Shown here: piece after piece, positions 18,800-27,991 of the stretch
Numbering within the stretch: the stretch's first letter is position 1
Layout of the letters: the number at the start of each line of letters is the position of its first letter
Assembly: GCA_004524595.1 (NCBI GenBank)
Contig: SDOA01000002.1
Span: forward strand, 1-64,000
Source: Candidatus Thorarchaeota archaeon
Lineage (GTDB): Archaea; Asgardarchaeota; Thorarchaeia; Thorarchaeales; Thorarchaeaceae
Direction: 5' to 3'
DNA length: 64,000 bases
The notes under the pieces: model-generated
What the model saw: the letters and a program-made list of their open reading frames with translations, nothing else
Database searches by the model: none
What the model was told of the DNA's origin: nothing
Program-made: the position numbers and the translations under genes

Positions 18800-20302
18800 A
18801 TGGAATTAAACGACCATCACCTATTCAGAAGGATCCGGCAATATCTGAATGAACATAGGTTGCTGGTATTAGTCCTATCAATCGCAATAGTAGTGTGGTA
18901 CTGGGTCTTTCTACTTGCTGCAATGGATTTTATTGACGGCGGAAGTAGACCCTATAGAGCTGTCTGGAATGGATATGGCAGCTTCGATCTTTTTGGATTT
19001 ACGATCAACTATAGCTTTGAAGGGTATCTTGATTACGATTATTATTACTATAATTGGGGACAGCAGTTTCTGAAGGGTTTCATGCCTTATACAGACGCAT
19101 TCGATCATTCTGAAATCAATGGTTTTATCTATAACACCCCTTACTTTTTTCCACCACTCTTTGTCTATATGTGTACTCTAGGATCAGTTCTACCAATTGA
19201 TCCCTTTGGGATTGGTTTTCTAATCACTCTATTCGGATTCTTAACTGCATTTCCAATATATGGTATCTCACTCTACCTTTCTCAGAATCTTCGTGTTGCA
19301 GTCATTGCTGCGGCTACTTATCTCTTCAATCCGGTTGTTCTTTATTACACAGTCTTTGAGTGGTTGAATCCAGCGCCCTTTGTCTTCTTTATGATGCTCT
19401 CTTTCTATCTATTGATGAGAGGAAATCGAATTGCTGGAACACTCGCTATGGTCACATCTGCGTTATTCAAGCAGACTGCATTTTTCCTAGCCATCCCCTT
19501 GATTGCCTATCTACTCAAGAGAGCTCCTGTTACTGAACCAGAAGACCCGGAGGACGGAAAGAGACCACCCGGGGATGAGCTTGACCTTAAAGGCTTTGTA
19601 AAAATCATCTTAGTTGTACTGGTATTCGTGGTTGCCTTTTCCCTTCCTTATATTTTTGATATTCGGAATTATATCTATTATATCTTGGAGCGACCTGGTG
19701 GATTCCTTCTTAATGATCTAACAGATTTTCCAAACGCGTCACAACCAATCACATTTGCTGTCCTCCTTATTGCTATAGGAGCACCTGAACCTCTAATTCA
19801 GATCGTTAATATCGCAACCTACTATTCTATCATGTTAGTAATAGCGATAATCCCAATTCTTGCATTAATGCTACTTCAAGTGAAAGATGATAGAAACCTC
19901 CAGGGATATTGGAGACGAATCCTATTTCTGACATTATTATTGATGCTCTGTATACACCTGTTTTCGCCTCGCGGAATTTACAAATATTACTGTGTCGCAC
20001 TAATTCCATTCTTTTCGATTCAACCAGTTTCACAGATGATCTCTTTGAAAACTGAAAGGGCAAAGGTCTCATTATTCATGATTTTGATTCCACTAATCTT
20101 AGGTTTCCTCATACTCATACCCAATAGGAACGTATACCTAGCATTTCTCTTGTTAACACTAGTTGGATATATTGCATTCAATCATTTCGGATTGGTTCAT
20201 GGACTGTTCAAAGAACAGATCTCACATCTTAGAAGAAATCTATCCGTAATTGGTAGTAAAGAATTGGAGTTCGAAGACTCTGATATTGATCAGAATGAAT
20301 AA
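18800..20302 (+). CDS. Multi-pass membrane protein, GT-C glycosyltransferase-like (paralogue 2)
   Basis: About 500 residues, closely related to the upstream gene: DYDYYYYNWGQQFLKGFMPYTDAF, split around its loop, and TSALFKQTAFFLAIPL match the same positions there. It has about 10-12 membrane segments and a short charged linker near residues 240-260. It lacks the C-terminal module of its neighbour. The frame opens with TTG at 18785, overlapping the upstream stop; I prefer the ATG at 18800, which has a GAGTGA site upstream. The tandem arrangement suggests duplication followed by specialisation for different acceptors or donors. The enzyme role is inferred from topology and the acidic/tyrosine loop only. 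Confidence 0.7.
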   Translation: MELNDHHLFRRIRQYLNEHRLLVLVLSIAIVVWYWVFLLAAMDFIDGGSRPYRAVWNGYGSFDLFGFTINYSFEGYLDYDYYYYNWGQQFLKGFMPYTDAFDHSEINGFIYNTPYFFPPLFVYMCTLGSVLPIDPFGIGFLITLFGFLTAFPIYGISLYLSQNLRVAVIAAATYLFNPVVLYYTVFEWLNPAPFVFFMMLSFYLLMRGNRIAGTLAMVTSALFKQTAFFLAIPLIAYLLKRAPVTEPEDPEDGKRPPGDELDLKGFVKIILVVLVFVVAFSLPYIFDIRNYIYYILERPGGFLLNDLTDFPNASQPITFAVLLIAIGAPEPLIQIVNIATYYSIMLVIAIIPILALMLLQVKDDRNLQGYWRRILFLTLLLMLCIHLFSPRGIYKYYCVALIPFFSIQPVSQMISLKTERAKVSLFMILIPLILGFLILIPNRNVYLAFLLLTLVGYIAFNHFGLVHGLFKEQISHLRRNLSVIGSKELEFEDSDIDQNE

Positions 20303-20306
20303 TATT

Positions 20307-21482
20307 CTATTCCGTCTGTGTGATTTCTTCTAACTCGTTCTGCTTCTTCGCAATCTTCTTCTGTAGGGCTCTAAGTCTTGCATCGAGTTTCTCGACTTGC
20401 TCCGTGTAGGTTTCTTTTGGCATTGCTCCTGAAGCATGTCTTTGTTCCAGATGGTCTTTGAGTTGCTCAACTGACTTGACCTCTTTTTTCAGGCTCTTAA
20501 TATCTGCTTCAATATCCGCTGTCTTATGTTCCTCTGATGTCTTGAATTGCTTTGCTGGCATCATCACGCCAAGCTGGTGTTGAGTTTTTTCTGCAAAATC
20601 TTGGAACTGGGTTCTAAGTTCCTCAATATTGCTATTTACACTCGTCACCTGTTCCTTAACTTTCTCAATGTCTTTTTGCAAATCGAAGACTGCATTAACA
20701 AGCCTTCTCATGGTTTTTTCATATTCAACGGAAACCCCCTCATCTACCTTCACTGTTGCCCTTGTATCCCTTGCTCGTTCTTGCTTCTCCTGCTCCTTTA
20801 CAACACTACTGGGTTTAGCCATCTGAAAATCACCACTGAGCCATTTGAAAACATTGACAGCAAAGAGTTTGTTTCCCTTATGTTTCAATCCTCCCCCTCT
20901 TCTGAAAATCTCATAACTCCCGATGCACATGACCCGCCCTTTTCCTGACTCTGCAATTGCAATAATAGGAGCTTTGGAAGGTTCTGCAGTATCCGATGTC
21001 ACCGCGAGTGCTATTGCCTTTCCACTTAGTCTTAGACTGCAAGCTGAAGGAACTAGCAGATCCTTAATATCCTCGGTGACTGGATGAGCTATTAAGTCTT
21101 TGATGAGTGGCATAGTTGGTAGTCCTGCATTATTACGGTCATCTTTTACGGCAGTGTTATCAAAGATTACTCCAAAATCCTCTGATACTTGTGATAAATT
21201 GTTCATAAGCCCTTTATCACCACCGGAGAGCGCGAGTAATAAAAGGCCTCCTCCGTCGTTCACAAATTTCTTTAGAGCATCGATTTCTTGAGACCTAATT
21301 TTAGAGCTATTTGGACATCCAAAGACTAAGACATCTATATTCTTTAGATTCTTAGATAAAATCATGAATTCTGCATACGGTTCAACATCAAAGTCGTTAT
21401 CTCTAAGAATCTGTCCTAATTCTGAATAGGTACTATCTAATCTTCCCCGTTCATTCTGTGTCTGATCAAAGTAGATTTTCAT
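20307..21482 (-). CDS. IFT52-like GIFT-domain protein with C-terminal coiled coil
   Basis: The N-terminal ~225 residues (open-frame numbering from 21497) form a GIFT/GATase-like domain of the type found in eukaryotic IFT52 and bacterial GldG. The motif order follows IFT52 as I remember it: a strand with VLVFGCPNSSKI, then EIDALKKFVNDGGGLLLLA, a GGDKGLMNNL turn, EDFGVIFDNTAVKDD, and at the end GKGRVMCIGSYEIF followed by VNVFKWLSGDF. After a charged linker (230-258) there are two helical, probably coiled-coil, regions (about 258-310 and 328-395). The second has an ASGAMPKETYTEQ segment like SHOCT linkers. The GIFT domain is a ligand- or partner-binding fold, not known to be enzymatic. The frame opens with TTG at 21497; the ATG at 21482 (MKIYFDQ) is chosen. 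Confidence 0.7.
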   Translation of the reverse strand: MKIYFDQTQNERGRLDSTYSELGQILRDNDFDVEPYAEFMILSKNLKNIDVLVFGCPNSSKIRSQEIDALKKFVNDGGGLLLLALSGGDKGLMNNLSQVSEDFGVIFDNTAVKDDRNNAGLPTMPLIKDLIAHPVTEDIKDLLVPSACSLRLSGKAIALAVTSDTAEPSKAPIIAIAESGKGRVMCIGSYEIFRRGGGLKHKGNKLFAVNVFKWLSGDFQMAKPSSVVKEQEKQERARDTRATVKVDEGVSVEYEKTMRRLVNAVFDLQKDIEKVKEQVTSVNSNIEELRTQFQDFAEKTQHQLGVMMPAKQFKTSEEHKTADIEADIKSLKKEVKSVEQLKDHLEQRHASGAMPKETYTEQVEKLDARLRALQKKIAKKQNELEEITQTE

Positions 21483-21608
21483 TCTCCGTCCGCTCAAAAG
21501 AATGCACCTTGGTTAATCTGAAACCAAGGAAGATGCGTTAATGAGACTTGTGCAGATGTCACTCTCTTGTTCGAATGTTTTATTTTCGAGTATTTCGATG
21601 ATTAGATT

Positions 21609-22037
21609 ATGAATTCAGAGAATTGTATATTCTGTAAGATCACTCGTGGCGAAATTCCATCGTCTGTTGTCTTTGAAGATGATATTTGTATGGCATTTAT
21701 GGATGTATTTCCGATAACCCCGGGTCATTGTCTATTGATTCCCAAGAAACATTTTGTGAATCTACTCGATGTAGACCAAGATGTTGTCGCTCATATGGCA
21801 AAACGGCTCACTGAATTAGCAAGAGGTGTCAAGACTGCTTCAGGGGCTGAAGGTGTATTGGCCGTAGTGGCAAATGGTGAAGGTGCCGGACAGGAAGTTC
21901 CCCATTTACACTTCCATGCAATCCCTCGCAGTAAGGGATCTGACTTTGGTTTTAGATTTCCCCCGGGTTACCACGAATCAATGGCTGACCGAACAGAACT
22001 TGACTCCATGGCTGAATCTATTCGTGAATCAATCTAG
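21609..22037 (+). CDS. HIT-family nucleotide hydrolase
   Basis: 142 residues. The histidine triad HLHFHAIP (H99, H101, H103) is the nucleotide-binding and catalytic site. C6 and C9 in NCIFC, with H48 in KKHF, match the zinc site seen in many HIT hydrolases. Such enzymes cleave dinucleoside polyphosphates or AMP-amino conjugates, and which substrate this one uses cannot be read from sequence. Length and motif order fit the Hint/FHIT-like bacterial-archaeal group. Its 3' end overlaps the convergent PPC-domain gene by 4 bases. The ATG follows a short AT-rich upstream region. Confidence 0.92.
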   Translation: MNSENCIFCKITRGEIPSSVVFEDDICMAFMDVFPITPGHCLLIPKKHFVNLLDVDQDVVAHMAKRLTELARGVKTASGAEGVLAVVANGEGAGQEVPHLHFHAIPRSKGSDFGFRFPPGYHESMADRTELDSMAESIRESI

Positions 22038-22465
22038 AGATCCAATAGGTTCAATCCTGTTGCTTCATCAAGACACCTTACCATCAGCGGAATTTCAGTG
22101 ATTACTATTTCAATTGTCACCGATACTGTACATCCTTCCATAAGATGACCTCCATAGCATTGGCCTTTTTCGTTTGAAGCAACAACGTGAGCATGAACGA
22201 CATTATCCCCATTATGCTTAGAGACATTCCCTACACAGGATACTATCTCTAGGTCTTCATGGATGGTGAAATCTCGATAGACATTCGCATCCCTGTCGAA
22301 GTATCCCAAATGGACACTTGATACTGCTCCGATCAAGCTGAGATATCCAGAAGAGATGGAGTGTTCATTGACCGCACGTACTATGGATTTTAGAATGTCC
22401 TCTCCAGGTTCAAGTCTAACTACTAACACTCTTCCTGTTGTCTTTGTGAGAAATATGCGTACCAT
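22034..22465 (-). CDS. PPC/DUF296-domain protein
   Basis: 143 residues forming a single PPC (plant and prokaryote conserved, DUF296) domain. Typical features are the start GRVLVVRLEPGEDILKSI, the glycine-rich segment GAVSSVHLGYFD near residues 46-57, VHAHVVASNEKG near 91 and GGHLMEG near 105. In plants this domain sits beside AT-hooks and oligomerises. Archaeal stand-alone versions are small trimeric proteins with a possible DNA-binding or metal-related role. The histidines in HAHV and GGHL could bind metal. No DNA-binding hook is present. It is divergent from PolB, with about 105 bases between the starts. Confidence 0.85.
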   Translation of the reverse strand: MVRIFLTKTTGRVLVVRLEPGEDILKSIVRAVNEHSISSGYLSLIGAVSSVHLGYFDRDANVYRDFTIHEDLEIVSCVGNVSKHNGDNVVHAHVVASNEKGQCYGGHLMEGCTVSVTIEIVITEIPLMVRCLDEATGLNLLDL

Positions 22466-22570
22466 ACTTACACACGTGCAATCTCACATAAGAATAGCTC
22501 GCTAGATGACCTTCTTCATAATGGGAAGTGCTTATCAGGAGTTGACAATTCATTAATTGTGTGACTGACC

Positions 22571-25396
22571 TTGGGTAAGGATGATAAGAGTAGTGATGAA
22601 AATCAAGCATCACTGGAAGACTATTTTAGTTCCAATGAAGAACCTGAGAGCATCATAGAGAATAAGTCGTCTATGACTGGAGACCAGAGTAAGAAACCAC
22701 ATCAAAAGTCCACTAATCCTGCACCAAGTTCAGACATCACAATTTCTGAATCCGAAGAAGAAAATGAAGGATCATCATTAGACGAAGACGGTCAGGAAGC
22801 AATCGAAGACATACGGGTCGGAGAGCAAGAAACTCCCAAAAATCTTCCCCCCTCATTTCTATTATCTGTGGACTATTCTGGACCTCTAAACAAAGCGGTT
22901 GCACGACTCTATGAACCCAAGTCAAAACGGGTCTATTTCTGGATAGATAATACCGGACACAAACCGTATCTCTATACAGATTGGCCTGCGCAGATGGTCG
23001 AATCAAAAACAAAGAATAATCCTGGATTCATGCGAACAGAAACCATAGAGCTTCGTGATCTCCTACATGACCAACCTGTTACCATGACTAAATTAGTTGG
23101 AGATAATCCTCTGGCAATCGGTGGTGGTGCATCCTCAATGAGGAATGTCTTGGTTGACAATAACAATGTCAGTCACGCTTGGGAGGCAAATATTCGCTAC
23201 CATCTCTGCTATACATATGATACTAACCTGGTTCCAGGACTAATGTACAAGATTGATAATGGGAATCTTGTTCCATGTCCTCCCAATGTAGATAAAAAGG
23301 TCCTTCAGGAATTCAAAGATACAATTGCTGAAGAGGAGGGTCTCGAAGATATCATTGCTACATACTCTCCTATGTTCTTTACAGAGGTCCCAGAAATTAG
23401 AAGACTGGCTGTTGACATAGAAGTCTATACTCCTGTTGTAAACAGAATTCCTGATGCTAGTCTTGCACAGCAACCAGTGACAGCAATAGGTCTCTCAGAT
23501 AACGAAGGATACAACAAATGTTTCATCTTGAAGCGTAAAGGCTATACTGAAGGACAGAAAAGTAAGGATTTTCCGAAACAGCTTGAGATTGTTTATTTCG
23601 AAGACGAGGTCGAGATGCTTGTAGAAGCCTTTAGAATAATAGATGCCTACCCTCTTGTGCTGACCTTTGTTGGGGATTCTTTTGACCTTAAGTATCTCTT
23701 CAATCGGGCGAAGTATTTACGGATTGAGCTGGACAAATACTGTCCCATTACCGTGCGCGGAGATCAAGATCCACGAAGAGAACAAGCCTCTCTGAAAAGA
23801 GGAATTCACGTTGATATGTACAAATTCTTTGGTAATCCTTCAATCAAGATCTATGCGTTATCTGGTGTCTACCAAAGAGAAAATTTAGACACAATTGCTG
23901 CAGGTGTTCTTGGGGCGCAGAAATTAGAGATCAGCGATGATATCTCTGCGTTATCATATTTTGAGCTTGCTCACTATTGCTGGCAAGACGCAAATCTCGT
24001 CTTGCGTTTCACACAATTTGAAAATAACTTGCTTCTTCGACTGATGATTCTTCTGATGCGTATCTCAAGAATGTCGCTTAGTGAAGTAACACGTTTCTAT
24101 ATCTCATCATGGATTCAATCACTCTTTCGTCAGGAACACAGAGCTAACAACTACCTGATTCCTAGACGTGTTGATATCGATACAATGAAACAGCCCGACG
24201 CCCAGACCGAGGCGATAATTGGAGGCAAAGCATTCAAAGGTGCAATTGTAATTGAGCCAGTCGCTGGTGTTCATTTCAATGCAACAGTGCTTGATTTTGC
24301 GAGTCTATATCCTACAATAATGAAGACTCACAATATAAGCTATGAAACTATTGATTGTCCTCATGATGACTGTAGAACTGCTGTTGATAACAAGGTTCCA
24401 GAAACCGACCATTGGATCTGTAAAAAACGACGCGGAATGATCAGTCAGACAATTGGTTTCTTCCGTGATGCACGGGTCAACTGGTTCAAATCGAAGAGTA
24501 AAGACAAGTCTGTAGACGAGCATACACGAAATTGGTATGCTGTAGTAGAGAAAGCTCTCAAAGTTTTCGTCAATGCATCTTATGGTGTAACTGGGGCTCA
24601 GCATTTCGAGTTATTCTGTATGCCTGCAGCTGAGAGCATTACTGCATTTGGTAGAGATGCCATTATCCGAACCAAGAAGAAATCTGAAGAGATGGGTATT
24701 CGAGTTCTCTATGGCGATACTGATTCAGTATTTCTAGACAACCCCTCAAAAGACCAACAGGCACAGCTAGTACAATGGTCTCGGGATGTTCTTGGAATTG
24801 ATCTTGAGGTAGAAAAGACATACAAGTATGTAGCTCTCTCTGATAGGAAGAAGAATTACATTGGTGTATACAAGGATGGAAAGGTCGAGGTCAAAGGACT
24901 GAGTGGGAAAAAACGGAACACTCCTGACTTTGCTCAAGACGCCTTTCGTAAGATGCTTGAAGTTCTCAGTCGCGTAGATGATGCACAAGGCTTTGAAACT
25001 GCGAAAGAAGACATCCGTGAAATTGTCAATTGTGTAATTGACCGGCTCGAAGGAAAAACAGATGAATATCCCCCTGAATCACTAGCCTTCAGGATTCAAT
25101 TGACAAAGCGACTTTCTGATTATCCCACCGATACTCCCCATGTTCGTGCTGCAAAGCTAATGGTTGAGAAGACTGGCGATTCATCTAAAGTTCAACCAGG
25201 GACCATAATTGAGTTCATTCGTGTAAAAGGTCCTGGTGGTGTACTACCCGTTGAACTAGCAAAACAGACCTCCTATTTTATTGATAAAGATGTGTATATT
25301 GATATTCTGAAGAGTGTTTTTGACCAAGTTCTTGATTCTGTCGGACTCGATTTTGATGAATTTCTTGGTTTTACTACACTAGACAAGTTTTTCTAG
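22571..25396 (+). CDS. polB: Family B DNA polymerase with PIP-box-like motifs at both ends
   Basis: A 941-residue replicative-type polymerase. The exonuclease motifs are present: VDIEVY (Exo I), FVGDSFDLKYL (Exo II) and YCWQDAN (Exo III, YxxxD), so proofreading should work. The polymerase motifs are DFASLYPTIM (A), KVFVNASYGV (B) and YGDTDSVF (C). The first ~85 residues are acidic and low-complexity but include QASLEDYF (12-19), which matches the PCNA-binding consensus QxxLxx(F/Y)F. The extreme C terminus, TLDKFF, is a second PIP-like motif without the leading Gln. The start is a TTG at 22571, which keeps the N-terminal PIP box; the first downstream ATG lies near codon 36 (MTGDQ). Confidence 0.94.
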   Translation: MGKDDKSSDENQASLEDYFSSNEEPESIIENKSSMTGDQSKKPHQKSTNPAPSSDITISESEEENEGSSLDEDGQEAIEDIRVGEQETPKNLPPSFLLSVDYSGPLNKAVARLYEPKSKRVYFWIDNTGHKPYLYTDWPAQMVESKTKNNPGFMRTETIELRDLLHDQPVTMTKLVGDNPLAIGGGASSMRNVLVDNNNVSHAWEANIRYHLCYTYDTNLVPGLMYKIDNGNLVPCPPNVDKKVLQEFKDTIAEEEGLEDIIATYSPMFFTEVPEIRRLAVDIEVYTPVVNRIPDASLAQQPVTAIGLSDNEGYNKCFILKRKGYTEGQKSKDFPKQLEIVYFEDEVEMLVEAFRIIDAYPLVLTFVGDSFDLKYLFNRAKYLRIELDKYCPITVRGDQDPRREQASLKRGIHVDMYKFFGNPSIKIYALSGVYQRENLDTIAAGVLGAQKLEISDDISALSYFELAHYCWQDANLVLRFTQFENNLLLRLMILLMRISRMSLSEVTRFYISSWIQSLFRQEHRANNYLIPRRVDIDTMKQPDAQTEAIIGGKAFKGAIVIEPVAGVHFNATVLDFASLYPTIMKTHNISYETIDCPHDDCRTAVDNKVPETDHWICKKRRGMISQTIGFFRDARVNWFKSKSKDKSVDEHTRNWYAVVEKALKVFVNASYGVTGAQHFELFCMPAAESITAFGRDAIIRTKKKSEEMGIRVLYGDTDSVFLDNPSKDQQAQLVQWSRDVLGIDLEVEKTYKYVALSDRKKNYIGVYKDGKVEVKGLSGKKRNTPDFAQDAFRKMLEVLSRVDDAQGFETAKEDIREIVNCVIDRLEGKTDEYPPESLAFRIQLTKRLSDYPTDTPHVRAAKLMVEKTGDSSKVQPGTIIEFIRVKGPGGVLPVELAKQTSYFIDKDVYIDILKSVFDQVLDSVGLDFDEFLGFTTLDKFF

Positions 25397-25421
25397 AGGG
25401 TTAATCAGAAGAGGATTCAAA

Positions 25422-25434
25422 TAAGAAATTCTTA
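25422..25434 (+). promoter_or_regulatory. Palindrome overlapping a TATA-like element
   Basis: TAAGAAATTCTTA is a perfect odd palindrome (TAAGAA, A, TTCTTA). It touches the TATA-like CTTATAG, which lies about 70 bases before the ATG at 25505. It could be an operator for the TIM-barrel gene; AT-rich palindromes also arise by chance. Confidence 0.3.
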
Positions 25435-25504
25435 TAGCCGAGACGTACTAAACGGTACTGGACCCAGAGCTTGACTCTTTGCAAATCCGACGGGGTACTC
25501 TATA

Positions 25505-26539
25505 ATGAAATTGAACTTCCGTGAGTTCTTCATGCAAAAGATGCTGATAATGTTCAAACCTGAAGACGTTGAACAGTCCGCTAAAGACTTCATCTCCACG
25601 TATGCATCCTATATGGAAGATGTTGGCATAGTTGGAAAAGGACCTGATGGCTATGCGATTTATCCTAGTCGAACTGCCCCTGTTAGAGAGAATCATGTCG
25701 CATTCTTTGAGGAGTGGGTGAAGCTCACTGATGCCCTGAGTATTCATGGTGTTGTCGGTGTAGATTTCTATACTGATGGATGGTTTGCCCGTGATCCAAA
25801 ATATCAGACCATGAATGACAAGGGCACTAAGATGGAACACCAGATCTGCCCGAATCGTGAAGAGTTCTGGCAGTATGGTGCTGAGATTGTGAAAGAGATT
25901 GGATCATATCCTATTGATGAAATCCTCCTCTTTGGTGCTGGATTCATCCGTGACCAGTTCTGTTTCTGTGAACGTTGTCGGAACGAGTTTGCCCCTCTTG
26001 TGGATCAAGAGCCTAATCGACTTACTTACCAATATATTACTGAAACTCCTGAGCACCATGATAAATGGCATCAATGGCGTAGTGAAAAGATCCATCAAGG
26101 ACTCTCATACCTTCAAGAGGCTGCTACAGAGTCTGATGATGCCACTGGACGAGAACAGCCATTGAAGTTATCAGTTGAAGTCTTGTTAGATCCCGAAACT
26201 GGCCTCTCCGAGGGTGCAAAGGATGAATATGGTTATGACTATACACGTATCGGAACAATTACAAAGAATGTCTTAATCAATCTTTATCCATGGTCTCCTA
26301 TACTTCCAACAAAAGGAAGTGCCGAATACAACAATTTAGTGGAGTCTCTCTACTTTATTAACGAGTTCACTAGAAAGGGTGGTCACGCATCATTATTCCG
26401 TTGGGGCATTACCACCGTAGAACAACTGCAGGAATTGAAGGCCCTAGGTAAAGATGTTGGGACTAGCAGAATTGTTTCTACTTTTCATTACCCCTCTGAT
26501 TATTCTCGACGGCGTGAAAGTGCAATCGGTAATTTCTAG
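25505..26539 (+). CDS. Glycoside-hydrolase-like TIM-barrel protein
   Basis: 344 residues, no signal peptide. The pattern fits a TIM-barrel glycosidase-like family related to hypothetical glycosyl hydrolases (GHL group): HGVVGVDFYTDGW near residue 80, an acidic segment around IDEILLFGAGF near 139, the short cysteine motif CFCERCRNEF near 155 that marks many such proteins, and SVEVLLDPETG near 222. The Cys-x-Cys-x2-Cys cluster may bind metal. No catalytic pair of acids can be assigned with confidence. The gene stands alone between PolB and a minus-strand hypothetical, with its own TATA-like promoter near 25430. Sugar-related enzyme function is inferred, not shown. Confidence 0.55.
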   Translation: MKLNFREFFMQKMLIMFKPEDVEQSAKDFISTYASYMEDVGIVGKGPDGYAIYPSRTAPVRENHVAFFEEWVKLTDALSIHGVVGVDFYTDGWFARDPKYQTMNDKGTKMEHQICPNREEFWQYGAEIVKEIGSYPIDEILLFGAGFIRDQFCFCERCRNEFAPLVDQEPNRLTYQYITETPEHHDKWHQWRSEKIHQGLSYLQEAATESDDATGREQPLKLSVEVLLDPETGLSEGAKDEYGYDYTRIGTITKNVLINLYPWSPILPTKGSAEYNNLVESLYFINEFTRKGGHASLFRWGITTVEQLQELKALGKDVGTSRIVSTFHYPSDYSRRRESAIGNF

Positions 26540-26552
26540 ACGATTCAATGAT

Positions 26553-27443
26553 TCATTGACGTGCGCCGCAGTAAGGACACACTCTATTACCGGGTCTTAT
26601 GTTTCTTCCACATGAAAAACAAAATAGATGTTCCCGATTCTCTTCACGTTTATCATCAAGGAATGGACTTAGTTCACCCTGAGTAAATAATGCACCAATT
26701 CCTTCAACAGAATCATCCCTCTGAATATTGCAGACACTACAACTCAAGTCATCGTCACTAGGAACAGCACCTTCAAGATCAGAATAGATATCCCGTTTTT
26801 CGCTTTCACTTTCTTTCTCACGATAATGATAGCTGTATCTATCCTCTTTCTGTTCTTGCAATGAATCTGGTCTTCGATCATAATGTTCGCTCAATGATTG
26901 CATAGTTCTATCTAAGGACTCAAAGTCACGTCTATAGTCCTCCGATCCATACCCTGGATCAACCGCTGGCCTATTTGCGACTCTCTCTGTCGTTGATTGT
27001 TTTGACCATTGTGGGTCTACGGTGCCCATTCCTCTTGCAGTTTCAACAAAACGAACATGAGCATCCTTTTTCATATTTTCATATTCATCTGGAGTAAGTC
27101 CCATTATCTCTAAAGCCCTATCCCGTTCTGCACACCTCTTTGAGAGAGGACAACAATATGAGAGACTGCCATGACACAGGGATGCCATCGCTCTCTCTTG
27201 CCTTGATTTAAAAATCGGAGTAATCCTTCTTGTTCCTAGGATAAGCGAGTCGCCAACTGACCTTATCTCTGCATAACCACTCTGCGCAAGGGCCTCCACA
27301 ATCTCTCTGGCTGGATATGCCCTTCCTTCGATGATCACATGTCCCTCAGTCTTATCAAGTCTTACTGGTCGTTCTGTGACTTTGTTCCCATCATATGTAG
27401 AGTACCTCGTCATTGTCACCCCATAATTATCACTTGACGTCAT
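26553..27443 (-). CDS. Hypothetical protein with Cys cluster and C-terminal zinc ribbon
   Basis: From the ATG at 27443 (MTSSDNYG) the protein has 296 residues; the frame opens at 27542. Three parts can be seen: a small N-terminal alpha/beta domain; a cysteine-rich helical motif, CHGSLSYCCPLSKRC, followed by ERDRALEIMGLTPDEY; then a long Arg/Glu/Ser-rich probably disordered linker. At the end are a CSVC pair and a zinc ribbon, CFSC...CPYC. I recall the CCPL-C motif from other archaeal proteins of unknown role, but cannot name the family. The zinc ribbon suggests nucleic acid or protein binding. The gene converges on the TIM-barrel gene with a 13-base gap. Confidence 0.6.
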   Translation of the reverse strand: MTSSDNYGVTMTRYSTYDGNKVTERPVRLDKTEGHVIIEGRAYPAREIVEALAQSGYAEIRSVGDSLILGTRRITPIFKSRQERAMASLCHGSLSYCCPLSKRCAERDRALEIMGLTPDEYENMKKDAHVRFVETARGMGTVDPQWSKQSTTERVANRPAVDPGYGSEDYRRDFESLDRTMQSLSEHYDRRPDSLQEQKEDRYSYHYREKESESEKRDIYSDLEGAVPSDDDLSCSVCNIQRDDSVEGIGALFTQGELSPFLDDKREENREHLFCFSCGRNIRPGNRVCPYCGARQ

Positions 27444-27585
27444 TTGATATTGACCATTGAACAATAGAATGGTATGTATTACGTCGAATGATACATATTC
27501 AGGCAGGATACTTAATACAGACGATGCTTTGTAATGCAACATACTTTGGACATTATTAAGATGTCAACATGGAGGTCTAAATACA

Positions 27586-27957
27586 ATGGGTTGTAAAGCT
27601 GAAGGTGCCGCACAAGGGTATACAGTTCTTGGTGGCATTGTACTCTTAATCTATGCAATACAGCGAATAATCAATGGTATCAATTCTCCTGGCCCTGGCG
27701 ATTTTGAGGGTCTCATAGAGATTCTATTGGCAATTGTCCTGATTGTTATTGTAGCATTGGCATTTGATGCCTGTGGTTTTATCAGTTGGAAGGTTGCTAA
27801 GTCCGGCTTACTGTTAGCATTATTTGGTCTGATTGCGATTGTAATCGTATCATATCCGTTCACATCCTTTAATCCTATCGACTGGCTTCAAAGTCTTCCA
27901 ACTCTTGCCGGATTTATGATTCTTTTAGCTGGTATTCTCCTCTTATTGAGAAAATAG
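27586..27957 (+). CDS. Small four-helix membrane protein
   Basis: 123 residues with about four transmembrane helices: VLGGIVLLIYAIQRII near 13-28, then LLAIVLIVIVALAFD, LLLALFGLIAIVIVSY and FMILLAGILLLL. The loops are short and have no enzymatic motif. It resembles in style the 108-residue membrane protein at 29457, which may be a distant relative, but I cannot name a family. A GGAGG site lies upstream (27571-27575) of the ATG. The gene is divergent from the zinc-ribbon hypothetical and precedes the aminotransferase by 34 bases. Confidence 0.65.
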   Translation: MGCKAEGAAQGYTVLGGIVLLIYAIQRIINGINSPGPGDFEGLIEILLAIVLIVIVALAFDACGFISWKVAKSGLLLALFGLIAIVIVSYPFTSFNPIDWLQSLPTLAGFMILLAGILLLLRK

Positions 27958-27991
27958 TTCTGCAAAAAAAGCTCAAATCGATAATTAGATA

